A stretch of 64,000 nucleotides of DNA from Paenibacillus polymyxa M1. Its GTDB lineage: Bacteria > Bacillota > Bacilli > Paenibacillales > Paenibacillaceae. This document shows, piece after piece, positions 18,801 to 27,269 of this stretch. Where the stretch lies: assembly GCF_000237325.1 (NCBI RefSeq), contig NC_017542.1:1061501-1125500 (forward strand), in the 5' to 3' direction. Numbering within the stretch: the stretch's first letter is position 1; the number at the start of each line of letters is the position of its first letter. Both the position numbers and the translations under genes were made by a program. The notes beneath the pieces were generated by a model. The model was given only the letters and a program-made list of their open reading frames with translations, had not been told where the DNA came from and did no database searches.

Positions 18801-18830
18801 TTGTACTTAAAGTTTTGAGATGATTATAAT
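18801..18830 (+). promoter_or_regulatory. Sigma-A-type promoter
   Basis: TTGTAC at 18801-18806, an 18-base spacer and a consensus TATAAT at 18825-18830, about 90 bases before the HesB-like gene. The rest of the 284-base gap after the MATE gene shows a short CTGCC/GGCAG inverted repeat and nothing else of note. Confidence 0.55.
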
Positions 18831-18917
18831 GAAAATATAGTTTATATTTAGACTTTTTGAAGTTGTTGAGTCCAAATATGTCCAAACATCTCAATTACAA
18901 AGGAGAGAGTTCATTTC

Positions 18918-19259
18918 ATGAGTATACATTTAGAGTTGGATTCCTTGTCGGTTGAAAGGCTAGCAATGGTCCTTTCAGGACGGCCAGGCATGTTCAAGTT
19001 GTTTTATGATACAGAGGATTGTGGATGCAACGGTGTACTTACCATTTTGGTGATCGATGCACCGAATGCAACCGACACAGCAATTCAGTCCGATTCGTAT
19101 TCTTTTTGGGTAGATCGGCAGCAGGAGCAGCAGTTCGATAGCCAAATGCGGCTTGAGGCAGATCCAAGTTACCCATCGTTCAAAGTAAGTAGCGATGCTG
19201 GTATATTGAGCAGCAATGTTAGAATTCAAGATCGGCGTGTAAACTCGTCCAAGGCGTGA
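18918..19259 (+). CDS. HesB/IscA-like (YqkB-type) protein
   Basis: Small protein of 113 aa resembling the YqkB branch of the iron-sulfur biosynthesis (HesB/IscA-like) fold. The fold's core strand pattern and the Cys pair in DTEDCGCNGV are visible. The C-terminal Cys-Gly-Cys of true A-type carriers is missing, so a role in iron-sulfur assembly is uncertain. AAGGAGAGAG precedes the ATG. A sigma-A-type promoter lies upstream and a symmetric terminator downstream, so it is monocistronic. Confidence 0.65.
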   Translation: MSIHLELDSLSVERLAMVLSGRPGMFKLFYDTEDCGCNGVLTILVIDAPNATDTAIQSDSYSFWVDRQQEQQFDSQMRLEADPSYPSFKVSSDAGILSSNVRIQDRRVNSSKA

Positions 19260-19321
19260 TATGCGGAGGTAATAAAAATATTAAGCACCAAAAAGCAATG
19301 CTAAATTAACACCAGCTTCCC

Positions 19322-19364
19322 AAAAACGAACCTTGTTAAGCCCATAGGGCAGAGGTTCGTTTTT
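19322..19364. terminator. Bidirectional-type terminator
   Basis: AAAACGAACCT pairs with AGGTTCGTTTT around a loop with a small inner stem, with A-run on the left and T-run on the right. Confidence 0.85.
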
Positions 19365-19401
19365 ACAATAATCTTTATGATAATTTCAGAAGGACGATGA
19401 G

Positions 19402-19962
19402 ATGATGAAAAACTTGCTCGTTTCTGGCTATCGTGCCCATGAGCTGAATATTTTCAGTCAAAAGCACGAAGGCATTCCATACATTAAAAAGGCGATTACA
19501 AGCAGGCTGATTCCCCTGATCGAAGATGGGCTGGAATGGGTGATTACCCTCGGCCAATACGGGGTGGACTTGTGGGCTTGCGAGGTCGTCATTGCATTAA
19601 AACAGCAATACCCCGACCTAAAATGCTCTATTATGATGGCTTATCAAAATATGGAGGAAAAATGGAAGGAGGATAAAAAGGAATACTTTCAGCAGATTTG
19701 TGCCGAAGTTGACTATGTGGGAGTAGTTAGCCGCCAGCCGTATCAGGGAATATGGCAACTCAAGGCACGGGATGAACTCCTTTTCCGCAAAACAGACGGT
19801 TTATTGCTTGTGTATGACGAGGATGCCGGAGAGGGTAGCCCACGTTTTATGAAGGAACTGGCATTGAAAAAACAGCAGGCAGAAGGCTATCAATATATCA
19901 GTATTAGCTCAGAGGATATCCAAAGCATAGCTGACGAAGAACGATTATTCATGGACCTCTGA
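19402..19962 (+). CDS. YpsA-like DUF1273 protein (SLOG superfamily)
   Basis: Protein of 186 aa that matches the YpsA family by its N terminus (LLVSGYRAHELNIF), the TLGQYGVDLWACEV stretch and the acidic C-terminal half with LLVYDEDAGEGSP. These belong to the SLOG Rossmann-like superfamily, which binds nucleotides or NAD-like ligands. In B. subtilis and S. aureus YpsA has been linked to cell division, but its chemistry is unknown. GGACGATGAG before the ATG is a weak ribosome site. It appears to be transcribed alone. Confidence 0.85.
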   Translation: MMKNLLVSGYRAHELNIFSQKHEGIPYIKKAITSRLIPLIEDGLEWVITLGQYGVDLWACEVVIALKQQYPDLKCSIMMAYQNMEEKWKEDKKEYFQQICAEVDYVGVVSRQPYQGIWQLKARDELLFRKTDGLLLVYDEDAGEGSPRFMKELALKKQQAEGYQYISISSEDIQSIADEERLFMDL

Positions 19963-20022
19963 TTTTTAAAGTATTAGCCCGGATTTTTGAACAAAAAGGA
20001 CGAATTCGTCCCTTTACATTTA

Positions 20023-20036
20023 TGTAAGCGCTATCA
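20023..20036 (+). promoter_or_regulatory. cre box (CcpA operator)
   Basis: TGTAAGCGCTATCA fits every position of the catabolite-response consensus TGWAANCGNTNWCA. It lies about 85 bases before the rhamnogalacturonan lyase gene, so repression by CcpA when preferred sugars are present is likely. Confidence 0.7.
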
Positions 20037-20118
20037 TAAGATTTAAACAACAATAACTTATCAGTCAGATAAAATAAATTTATTGAAAATACAAACCATG
20101 AAAGGAGCTAATGATCAG

Positions 20119-21984
20119 ATGGACAAAAGGTTTCGGCATGCTGTATTGCTCTGTCTCGGTGTCATGTTGTGTGGAGTGGTCACTCCGATGGATAGCCCAA
20201 TCTCAGCTGCCTCTACAAGGCAAATGGAGAAGCTGAACAGGGGAACTGTCGCAGTGAAGGTACCAGAGGGTGTACTGGTGAGCTGGCGCTTATTGGGTAC
20301 GGAAGCGGATTCGGTTGGTTTCAATCTGTACAGAGGGGCAAGCAAGGTGAATGATGCGCCGATTACATCGAGAACCAACTTCCTGGACAAGGCAGGTACG
20401 ACCTCATCTTCGTATACCGTTCGTGCCGTGGTTAACGGAGCAGAGCAGGCCGCTTCTCCAGCGGTAAAGGCATGGAACAGCAACTATCTGGACGTTCCCA
20501 TACAGCAGCCTGCGGGAGGTACAACCCCGGATCATGTGAACTACACGTATAATGCCAATGATGCCAGTGTGGGGGATCTTGATGGGGATGGCGAGTATGA
20601 GATTGTGCTGAAATGGGACCCTTCCAATTCTAAGGATAATTCGCAATCCGGGTATACGGGAAATGTATTTTTGGACGGATATGAGCTCGATGGAACACGC
20701 AAATGGCGAATCGATCTGGGACGGAACATTCGGGCTGGTGCACACTATACGCAATTTCTCGTCTATGATTTTGATGGAGATGGTAAAGCAGAGGTTGTAT
20801 GCAAGACAGCAGACGGCACGGTAGATGGTATAGGTGTAAAGATTGGCGACGCTTCGGCTGATCATCGCAACACGAGTGGATATATTTTGAAAGGCCCCGA
20901 GTTTCTAACTGTGTTCTCAGGTGATACAGGCAAGGCTCTTAGTACGATTGACTATGTGCCACCGCGCGGAACGGTGTCCAGCTGGGGAGATAACTATGGT
21001 AACCGTGTGGATCGTTTTCTCGCCGGGGTTGCTTATCTGGATGGCGTGAGACCCAGCATAGTGATGGCACGTGGTTACTACACGCGTACTGTTCTAGTCG
21101 CATATGATTGGCGGAACGGCAATCTAAGCCGCCGCTGGACCTTTGACAGCAACAGCTCCACCAATGCCGGGACGGCTGGACAGGGGAATCACAGTTTGAG
21201 TGTGGCAGATGTGGATGGAGATGATAAGGATGAGATCGTGTATGGCTCACTGGTTGTAGACGATAACGGAGCGAAGCTGGCTAACACGGGAATGGGACAT
21301 GGAGATGCGCTTCATGTCGGGGATTTGGACCCGGACCGTTCAGGATATGAAGTATTTAAGGTGAACGAGGATAAAAATGCCACCTACGGAGCAGCCATGT
21401 ACGATCCGCGCAATGGCAACATTTTATGGGGCGTAAAAACAGGCAAGGATACCGGACGAGGCATGTCGGCAGACATTGATCCGCGTACGAAGGGGAATGA
21501 GCAATGGGCACCAGGCGTCGGATTACGTTCAGCCCAGGGGCAGCTCATTACCAACACGACGCCGTCTTCTATTAATTTTGGTATCTGGTGGGATGGGGAT
21601 CTGCTGCGTGAACTGCTGGATCATACCTCCTCAAGCGCTGGTAAAATTGACAAGTGGAACTATACGAACTCGACGACTTCCAACTTGCTTACGGCCACAG
21701 GGACGAGTTCCAATAACGGAACCAAAGGAACACCGTCGTTGCAGGCTGATCTGTTCGGTGACTGGCGGGAGGAAGTCATTTGGCGCAAAAGTGATAATTC
21801 GGCGCTGCGTATCTACACAACACCTTACGAGTCAGAACACCGATTCTACACGCTTATGCATGATCCGGTGTATCGCCTGAGTGTGGCCTGGCAAAACGTA
21901 GCCTATAATCAGCCCCCGCACACCGGATTTTATCTGGGAGAAGGGATGTCCAAGCCCCAGCAGCCGAACATATACACTCCTTGA
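20119..21984 (+). CDS. Secreted PL11 rhamnogalacturonan lyase (YesW-like)
   Basis: Extracellular polysaccharide lyase that cleaves the rhamnogalacturonan I backbone of pectin by beta-elimination. The start at 20119 is chosen because AAAGGAGC lies about 12 bases before it; a TTG-initiated longer form is not needed. A signal peptide ends near SPISAAS. An FnIII-like N-terminal part (residues about 35-120) precedes the eight-bladed propeller of family PL11. Ca-binding Asp-rich loops DLDGDGEYEIV, DFDGDGKAEVV and DVDGDDKDEIV are visible. Length (621 aa) is normal. A cre box before it and a terminator after it mark it as a single, carbon-regulated gene. Confidence 0.92.
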   Translation: MDKRFRHAVLLCLGVMLCGVVTPMDSPISAASTRQMEKLNRGTVAVKVPEGVLVSWRLLGTEADSVGFNLYRGASKVNDAPITSRTNFLDKAGTTSSSYTVRAVVNGAEQAASPAVKAWNSNYLDVPIQQPAGGTTPDHVNYTYNANDASVGDLDGDGEYEIVLKWDPSNSKDNSQSGYTGNVFLDGYELDGTRKWRIDLGRNIRAGAHYTQFLVYDFDGDGKAEVVCKTADGTVDGIGVKIGDASADHRNTSGYILKGPEFLTVFSGDTGKALSTIDYVPPRGTVSSWGDNYGNRVDRFLAGVAYLDGVRPSIVMARGYYTRTVLVAYDWRNGNLSRRWTFDSNSSTNAGTAGQGNHSLSVADVDGDDKDEIVYGSLVVDDNGAKLANTGMGHGDALHVGDLDPDRSGYEVFKVNEDKNATYGAAMYDPRNGNILWGVKTGKDTGRGMSADIDPRTKGNEQWAPGVGLRSAQGQLITNTTPSSINFGIWWDGDLLRELLDHTSSSAGKIDKWNYTNSTTSNLLTATGTSSNNGTKGTPSLQADLFGDWREEVIWRKSDNSALRIYTTPYESEHRFYTLMHDPVYRLSVAWQNVAYNQPPHTGFYLGEGMSKPQQPNIYTP

Positions 21985-22032
21985 TATGCAGCTCGGTAGT
22001 GGGTTGAATACTAGTTAAATGAATATAATCAG

Positions 22033-22063
22033 AAAGGGCTCCATGCTAATCGGGGCTCTTTTT
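22033..22063 (+). terminator. Rho-independent terminator after PL11 gene
   Basis: AAAGGGCTCC pairs with GGGGCTCTTT (two G-T pairs) and is followed by T residues. Confidence 0.8.
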
Positions 22064-22159
22064 GTTATGGGTGCAGAGGGGAACGTATGTTTTCCGTATA
22101 AATGGGAACGCTAGTTCTTACAAAGGTAATACATGTGTATGATAAAGGAGGCGGAATCT

Positions 22160-22393
22160 GTGAGTTCTTTAACGACTGAAAGCATGATCGAGCTCGTAAC
22201 TAATGTCGGATTCCCTGCAGCATTAAGCCTGATTCTGTTAAAATACATTCTCGTCACCCTTAACCGTAGATTGGAGCAGCTGGACCGTTCTGTGAAGCAA
22301 ATGTCACGATCCTTGGAAGAGATCGAGGCAAAGCAGAAGAAACGGTCAGAACCTACGCTCCCGGCAAATACGGACAAACTTCGTGCAGAATGA
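22160..22393 (+). CDS. YvrJ-family small membrane protein
   Basis: Protein of 77 aa with one hydrophobic helix (about residues 10-30, VGFPAALSLILLKYILV) followed by a charged, probably coiled-coil helix. This layout and the NVGFPAAL stretch match the YvrJ family, whose function is unknown. The GTG start at 22160 is chosen because AAAGGAGG lies nine bases before it. An ATG 27 bases earlier would precede the ribosome site. Confidence 0.7.
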   Translation: MSSLTTESMIELVTNVGFPAALSLILLKYILVTLNRRLEQLDRSVKQMSRSLEEIEAKQKKRSEPTLPANTDKLRAE

Positions 22394-22504
22394 ACAAAAA
22401 AAGGCAAATAGAAACAATTTAGCAACCTAATCGAGCACCGAAATTCTTATAATAGAAACGTGTGCAGTTTATGCAGACATATGATTATGGAGGTGTATTT
22501 GAGT

Positions 22505-23362
22505 ATGAAAATAAATACGAAACTATCCGCACTATGTGTTGCGGCCACACTTTTGAGCGCGGCACAGGTCGCCGCTGCTGCACCCGCTGTGACCAGTCCC
22601 GCGAATGCGGCGCAACCGAGTGTTGCCGTCCCGTCAGCAACTGTACCGACCCAGGTGCCTGCACCAGCAGCATCAGCGTCTGTTGCGACGCCAGCCCCTG
22701 CGCAAGCGCCGTCAGTTCCAGCAACAACTGCCCCAGCCGCAGGTTCCGTCCAAGCGGCCACACCAGCAGCTCCGTCTGCACCAGCACCGCGCCCATCCGC
22801 GTCGGTAGCACCAGCGGCAGCTCCGTCTGTACCATCGACTGCCAAGCCGCAGCAGCCGTCTACTTCGGCGCCAGCCGCAGCTACAGCTACTAGCGTGAAT
22901 CCAACCCAGCTGGACAAGCTGAACCATGAGAGTGCGATTCCGCTTGTGCTGGAGGCGCAGTCTCGTTATCAGTATGCCATCAGCGGTGGCAAATCGTTGG
23001 GCCAAGCGTTCCAGTTGAACGGTAAAAGCTACCGCTATTTGTCCGAGGACATCGGTACGAAGACCAAATTGATCAACTATCTAACGCAGGCTTATACGAA
23101 ACAGGCCAGTGAGCAATTTGTCGGTAAATTTTTCGTTGAAGTTAACGGCAGACTAGCTCAGTTGAACGCAGATGGCGGCAATTTGCTAGAGTTCAGCCGG
23201 GCTACGGCGAAAATGGTAACCATGACTCCGGTGAAGCGCAGCTACCTGCTGACCGTGCCTTATCCGGCAGAAACCAAGCAGGCGAACGAGAAAATCACCG
23301 TGAATTTTGAAAAGGTCGGTAGCTACTGGAAGGTCAGCTCCGCGCCGCATGTCATTTTCTAA
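22505..23362 (+). CDS. Secreted IseA-like inhibitor of peptidoglycan DL-endopeptidases
   Basis: Exported protein of about 285 aa. A signal peptide ends near AAQVAAA. Residues about 26-132 form a low-complexity Ala/Pro/Ser/Thr linker. Residues about 133-285 match IseA (YoeB), which in B. subtilis inhibits cell-wall DL-endopeptidases and limits autolysis; SAIPLVLEAQSRYQYAISGG and NGKSYRYLSEDIGTKTK are the recognisable stretches. The ATG at 22505 lies 11 bases after GGAGG; a TTG six bases earlier is the alternative. The long linker is absent from the B. subtilis protein and may place the inhibitor within or beyond the wall. The high GC of the linker leaves other frames open; those are not genes. 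Confidence 0.8.
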   Translation: MKINTKLSALCVAATLLSAAQVAAAAPAVTSPANAAQPSVAVPSATVPTQVPAPAASASVATPAPAQAPSVPATTAPAAGSVQAATPAAPSAPAPRPSASVAPAAAPSVPSTAKPQQPSTSAPAAATATSVNPTQLDKLNHESAIPLVLEAQSRYQYAISGGKSLGQAFQLNGKSYRYLSEDIGTKTKLINYLTQAYTKQASEQFVGKFFVEVNGRLAQLNADGGNLLEFSRATAKMVTMTPVKRSYLLTVPYPAETKQANEKITVNFEKVGSYWKVSSAPHVIF

Positions 23363-23453
23363 ATAAGTTTGTGCAACGTTCTTTATAAATAGGGTATAGT
23401 GATGTTAAGGCTTGTTTCGTAAGCCCCAATTCAACGCAGGGGAGTGCTGTGCA

Positions 23454-23699
23454 ATGATGACACCCATCAAGGTAAAAAACGTTAAGGATATTGAGAAGAT
23501 CAATCAAATCGTATCCAACTATACGTATGACATCTGGATTCATGGCAAAAGCGGCATGGCAGATGCCAAATCCATTTTAGGCATGTATGTGCTCAAGCTG
23601 GATGAGCCGCTAACTCTGGTTGTACCTGACAACGTCAATCCCAAAAAGCTGTTCAAGGATTTGGAGGAATTTATCCATTTTCCTGCTCAAGCAGAATAA
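23454..23699 (+). CDS. HPr-like protein without the phosphorylatable histidine
   Basis: Protein of 81 aa resembling the phosphocarrier HPr. The segment ADAKSILGM aligns with the region around regulatory Ser46 of HPr (LKSIMGV), and the following LDEPLTLVVPDN fits the next strand. The stretch that should hold the phosphorylated His15 (HARPA in HPr) has no histidine: it reads VKDIEKINQ. It therefore cannot pass phosphate in the PTS chain, but could act in a Ser-dependent regulatory way like Crh. The ATG at 23454, with a second ATG right behind it, follows AGGGGAG. Confidence 0.7.
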   Translation: MMTPIKVKNVKDIEKINQIVSNYTYDIWIHGKSGMADAKSILGMYVLKLDEPLTLVVPDNVNPKKLFKDLEEFIHFPAQAE

Positions 23700-23751
23700 A
23701 CAGCAAAAAAACACCTGCAGACACTGCATACGCTATTATTAGAATTAATGC

Positions 23752-23791
23752 AAAGAAGCCATGGAACTTAGGTTCCATGGCTTCTTTTTTT
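23752..23791. terminator. Strong bidirectional terminator
   Basis: GAAGCCATGGAAC and GTTCCATGGCTTC form a perfect 13-bp stem with a short loop and a T-run; A residues precede it. It serves the convergent HPr-like and formate/nitrite channel genes. Confidence 0.9.
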
Positions 23792-24578
23792 AGTGTTCCT
23801 CTTCGTCCAAAAACGGGAGATTGACCGAATAGTACATAACCCCCATAAGCAGCACGCCACCTACCAGATTCCCAAGCGTTACCGGAACGAGATTATGGAT
23901 GACGCCAGCGACAGAGACCGTACCCGGATGATCCAGCACGAGCGCAATGGCGAAAGTACACATATTAGCTATACTATGCTCATATCCCGAAATGAAAAAG
24001 CAGAATACAAACAGCATCATAGCGAACATCTTTGCACCATTTTCCTTCATAAACATAGGCACAAAAAAGGCGAGGCAGACCAGCCAATTACACAAAATTG
24101 CGCGGAAGAATAGCTGCATTGCAGGCGCTTCCATTTTATGTTCAACCACGCTCAGCAGAAAGCTGTTCACGCTGGAGGAGTCAAACAGCCCTGTCAGGTA
24201 TATAAGGAGTGCGAAAACCCCCGCACCTAACAAGTTGCCTCCATAGCTGGCAGTCCATAGCCGCAGCACCTGACCCCAGCGCAGCTTTTTACGGAGTGCA
24301 GCATAGGTGTAATAGAAGGTGTTGCCAGTAAACAAATCCCCGCCGCCGTACGCGATCAGAATGATGGCTGCCCCGAACGTGAGCGCCGCCATGGGATAAG
24401 TGAATGGAGAATGCTCCATGTAAAAAAAGTTGCCCGTCTTGAAGGCGACAATAACGCCGAATCCGATAAACATACTCGCCAGCATGGAACGCGCCAAATA
24501 CCGGAGCAGGCTTTGCTTGTAAATTTTGTATTTCTTCAGGGCTAGCTGTTCGACATTGCGTAAGCCTTCCGTTTCCAT
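23790..24578 (-). CDS. Formate/nitrite transporter (FNT) family channel
   Basis: Membrane protein of 262 aa with six hydrophobic segments, the normal size of FocA/NirC-type channels, which pass formate, nitrite or hydrosulfide. The motif GGGDLFTGNTFYYTYAAL is typical of the family. The N terminus is a short cytoplasmic helix. No formate lyase or nitrite reductase gene is next to it, so the substrate cannot be told. It shares a terminator with the convergent HPr-like gene and lies downstream of a HAD phosphatase on the same strand. Confidence 0.88.
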   Translation of the reverse strand: METEGLRNVEQLALKKYKIYKQSLLRYLARSMLASMFIGFGVIVAFKTGNFFYMEHSPFTYPMAALTFGAAIILIAYGGGDLFTGNTFYYTYAALRKKLRWGQVLRLWTASYGGNLLGAGVFALLIYLTGLFDSSSVNSFLLSVVEHKMEAPAMQLFFRAILCNWLVCLAFFVPMFMKENGAKMFAMMLFVFCFFISGYEHSIANMCTFAIALVLDHPGTVSVAGVIHNLVPVTLGNLVGGVLLMGVMYYSVNLPFLDEEEH

Positions 24579-24666
24579 ACCAACGACAACCTCCTATTTT
24601 CTCATATCTAAGTCATTAAACCGACTTAATTTTTCCTGAAACATGCCCAGTCCGTCAGCAATCCAG

Positions 24667-25449
24667 TTAGCTTAACAAACCAAGCTTTTGCAGTCCGTAT
24701 AAAATTCCGTCTTCATCTGCGCGTTTTGTGACCATTTTAGCAGCGGCTTTGGCTTCATCACAACCGTTCCCCATCGCGACACTGTTATGTATAGTTGTTA
24801 GCATCTCCACATCATTTAATCCATCGCCAAAAGCGTATTGATTCTCATCGGCAATGCCCAGTCTGGACGTAATTTCGCGGATTCCCTTTGCTTTAGAGCC
24901 AGCGTGAGGGACAACGTCCACTGAACTTGGATGCCAGCGTACAAAGTCAAATGCTTTGAACACCGCTTCATAGTAAGGCTCTTCTTCTGCCGTACACATC
25001 AACAGCGTCTGATAAATATCTCTCCCATGGAAATAGAGCGGATCGTACCCAACCGAAATCTTGGCCTTAAGCGTTTGGACCGATTTCTCCACAAGTTCAT
25101 CGTTAGGAATATTGGCTTTCATGTCCAGATGATCCATATATACGAGAGCGTGATTATGAGTGAGTGCCAGATCGGTCATTGCTTGCAAGGCTTCACGATT
25201 CAGCGGATTGGTAGCGACGACTTCCCCGCGAAGCACGACATATTGTCCGTTAAAGCTAACGTAGGAATCAATTTCTAGCTGCTCACGGATATCCTTGAAC
25301 ATAAAAGGTGCACGTCCTGTTGCGATGGCTACCTCATGTCCTTGCTCTTTCAAAGCAAAGACAGCTTTTTCGGCGGTTAACGGCATTTTCTTGTCATCGT
25401 CCAGTAATGTACCGTCGATATCGAAAAAAATAATTTTTTTGTCTGACAT
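24667..25449 (-). CDS. Cof-type HAD-superfamily hydrolase
   Basis: Predicted sugar- or cofactor-phosphate phosphatase of 260 aa. Motif I is FFDIDGTLLDDD with the nucleophile and acid Asp pair; motif II is in IATGRAPF; motif IV is AFGDGLNDVEML, which binds Mg. The size and the C2-type cap identify the Cof subfamily, whose members are often promiscuous. The start at 25449 (MSDKKIIF) is chosen because it sits directly before motif I with AGGTG seven bases upstream. A start seven codons earlier is possible. Confidence 0.9.
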   Translation of the reverse strand: MSDKKIIFFDIDGTLLDDDKKMPLTAEKAVFALKEQGHEVAIATGRAPFMFKDIREQLEIDSYVSFNGQYVVLRGEVVATNPLNREALQAMTDLALTHNHALVYMDHLDMKANIPNDELVEKSVQTLKAKISVGYDPLYFHGRDIYQTLLMCTAEEEPYYEAVFKAFDFVRWHPSSVDVVPHAGSKAKGIREITSRLGIADENQYAFGDGLNDVEMLTTIHNSVAMGNGCDEAKAAAKMVTKRADEDGILYGLQKLGLLS

Positions 25450-25647
25450 GTCCTTACACCTGACTTTCAATAATATATTGTCGAAATAAACTCATATGGA
25501 TTCATTATATCAAAGGAACTGCTTCTGAATACACAAATACGTATAAATCCTCATGAATGTCCGACTTCTATAGCTTACAATATGAAATAGGGATTACTGT
25601 AAACTATAATGTCTATCTCCTATTTTCGAAGATGGGATGTGATCACC

Positions 25648-26667
25648 ATGACAAAAATCCAAGTCACACCGGAGCAGCTGGATAACGTGGCCTCCCAATT
25701 TGCCAATGCCCACGGCATACTGTATAACCAGCTAAACGGTCTGGATAGCACAATGAACCACCTTCACAGCCAGTGGGATGGTATGGAGAGAAATCGTTTT
25801 TATAATGACTATCGTACAGCTAAATATACGCTTTCTTCTATATTAAATAAGGTTCAATCCATTGAAATTGAGCTAAAAAGTATTGCTTTGAAGTTTAGAA
25901 ATGCGGATGGTGGGAGCACACGTGGCTTCTGGTCAGCCTTGGCAGCAGCGATGAACGCCAGTGCAGCGCTGGCGGGCAGCGGAGAGGGTGGAAATCATAC
26001 TGGAGATATCGTGGATTCACCCCAAAATATAGACGAGTGGGAGCAGGCAGACGCGGATAAATATCATCAATATGAGGAACTATTGAAAAACGCAGAGACC
26101 ATCGGCGACAAGCAGGTCATGCAGAAGATCCACGACCAGATGAATGTCCTGCGGCTGCAATACGAGGACTCGGTTATCCGTACAGATTATAATACAGGAG
26201 CGACCTCCAAGATCACATCCGATTCTCTTGTTGCCGTCACTGAACTGACAGGTAAAGATGGAAGCAAAACGGATATATCTATAGATAAAAAAGGAAATAT
26301 TATAAGTTATGAGCAAAATACGGATAAATACGATTACTGGGTCCAAAAGCATACTCAATCAGCTGGAGAGCACGCTCTAGGTAAAACGGCCCAGACCGTT
26401 ACCGGTTATGGAATGGGTCTTATTTTGTCGCGCGGGACTGGCGTCAGTGGAGCAGGTTCGGGCGCAGCCTCCGGCTGGGGAGAACACGTTGTCGGCATTG
26501 GTGGCGGCATGATCAGTGACAAGGTGCTGTTCTCTGTCCCCGATGAGGGAGAAACCCGTACCATGATCTACCGAACAAATAAAGAAACTGGGCATGTGGA
26601 GAACATGATCATCGTCACCAAAGGTGAAAATGAAATGAAGTATCGCTATTGGGAGGATTATAACTAG
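25648..26667 (+). CDS. WXG100-domain protein with long C-terminal extension
   Basis: Protein of 339 aa. Residues 1-95 form a WXG100/ESAT-6-like helical hairpin with the turn motif QWDGMERNRF, the usual signal for type VII (ESX/Yuk) secretion. The rest (about 245 aa) is unlike ordinary 100-aa WXG proteins: an acidic helical stretch (EWEQADADKYHQYEELLK), a beta-rich part with YNTGATSKITSD and a Gly-rich segment before the C terminus. This resembles the layout of secreted effector or toxin proteins, but no catalytic motif was recognised. No immunity-like gene and no type VII machinery lie next to it. The ATG at 25648 has only a weak ribosome site; an in-frame ATG at 25609 has none. Confidence 0.75.
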   Translation: MTKIQVTPEQLDNVASQFANAHGILYNQLNGLDSTMNHLHSQWDGMERNRFYNDYRTAKYTLSSILNKVQSIEIELKSIALKFRNADGGSTRGFWSALAAAMNASAALAGSGEGGNHTGDIVDSPQNIDEWEQADADKYHQYEELLKNAETIGDKQVMQKIHDQMNVLRLQYEDSVIRTDYNTGATSKITSDSLVAVTELTGKDGSKTDISIDKKGNIISYEQNTDKYDYWVQKHTQSAGEHALGKTAQTVTGYGMGLILSRGTGVSGAGSGAASGWGEHVVGIGGGMISDKVLFSVPDEGETRTMIYRTNKETGHVENMIIVTKGENEMKYRYWEDYN

Positions 26668-26716
26668 AACTTGAGTGGGAAATGATTTTAGTAAAGCGAA
26701 TAGCAATATCTATCAC

Positions 26717-26798
26717 ATCTACAGACTTTTTCAAGACTAAGCGAGCGGCAGTAGAAGACTGCAAAACTCATCAGTTGGTAAAATCTGTAGATTTTTTT
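26717..26798 (+). terminator. Probable long-loop terminator
   Basis: ATCTACAGA at 26717 pairs with TCTGTAGAT before a run of seven T residues; the loop is about 55 bases with further A/T pairing at its base. Confidence 0.6.
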
Positions 26799-27197
26799 CG
26801 TGCGCATATTTCTAAAATTATATTCGAGTTATTTAATTGTTACATCGTATTTATGATTTAAGCAGCAACTTTATGGAATAAAGGACATCTGATTCATGTC
26901 GTGTCTTTAATTTATTTTTTCAAATGTAGAGTAATCTGAGCTTAAGAGCAAGGTTCAAAAAAAGATTGTATTATCATAATTTGGATAAATGTGAAAATGT
27001 AATAAGAATGTATTTATATCAATCTTTTAAAAATATTTAACAATTGCATAAATAATTTTATTTATTTTTATGTAGTGAAAATAATGAAAAAAGCTATTCT
27101 TTCAAGAAAACGACTTTATGTAATAACAATCAACAAAATTCTACATTTTACGACCTTTTATTTACAAAAATGTAACATTTGGAGGTTGACTTATTCA

Positions 27198-27226
27198 TTG
27201 ACTTTGTTGAAATAAATCGTTATTTT
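27198..27226 (+). promoter_or_regulatory. Candidate promoter of the lipopeptide operon
   Basis: TTGACT at 27198-27203, a 17-base spacer and TATTTT at 27221-27226. It is the best sigma-A-like match in the about 670-base, very AT-rich stretch (26799-27468) that precedes the operon. The remainder of that stretch shows no gene; many A/T-runs could bind global regulators such as AbrB, which is inference. Confidence 0.5.
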
Positions 27227-27269
27227 AATTCGTAAAAGGAGTAGAACATGGGTTGGAATAACGATTTAT
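27212..27269 (+). promoter_or_regulatory. 13-bp perfect inverted repeat over promoter and leader
   Basis: ATAAATCGTTATT at 27212-27224 is the exact complement of 27257-27269. With G-T pairs the stem extends to about 21 bp and leaves a loop holding AAAAGGAG, a ribosome site. The left arm covers the -10 box. Inside, ATG at 27248 opens an eight-codon frame (MGWNNDL, stop at 27271). It may be an operator or an RNA switch; which one is not decided by sequence. Confidence 0.6.

Noticed and set aside
22447..22917. Minus-strand and other-frame open frames in the iseA linker
   Set aside because: They are made of Ala/Gly or Arg/Gln runs mirroring the low-complexity linker and have no ribosome site.
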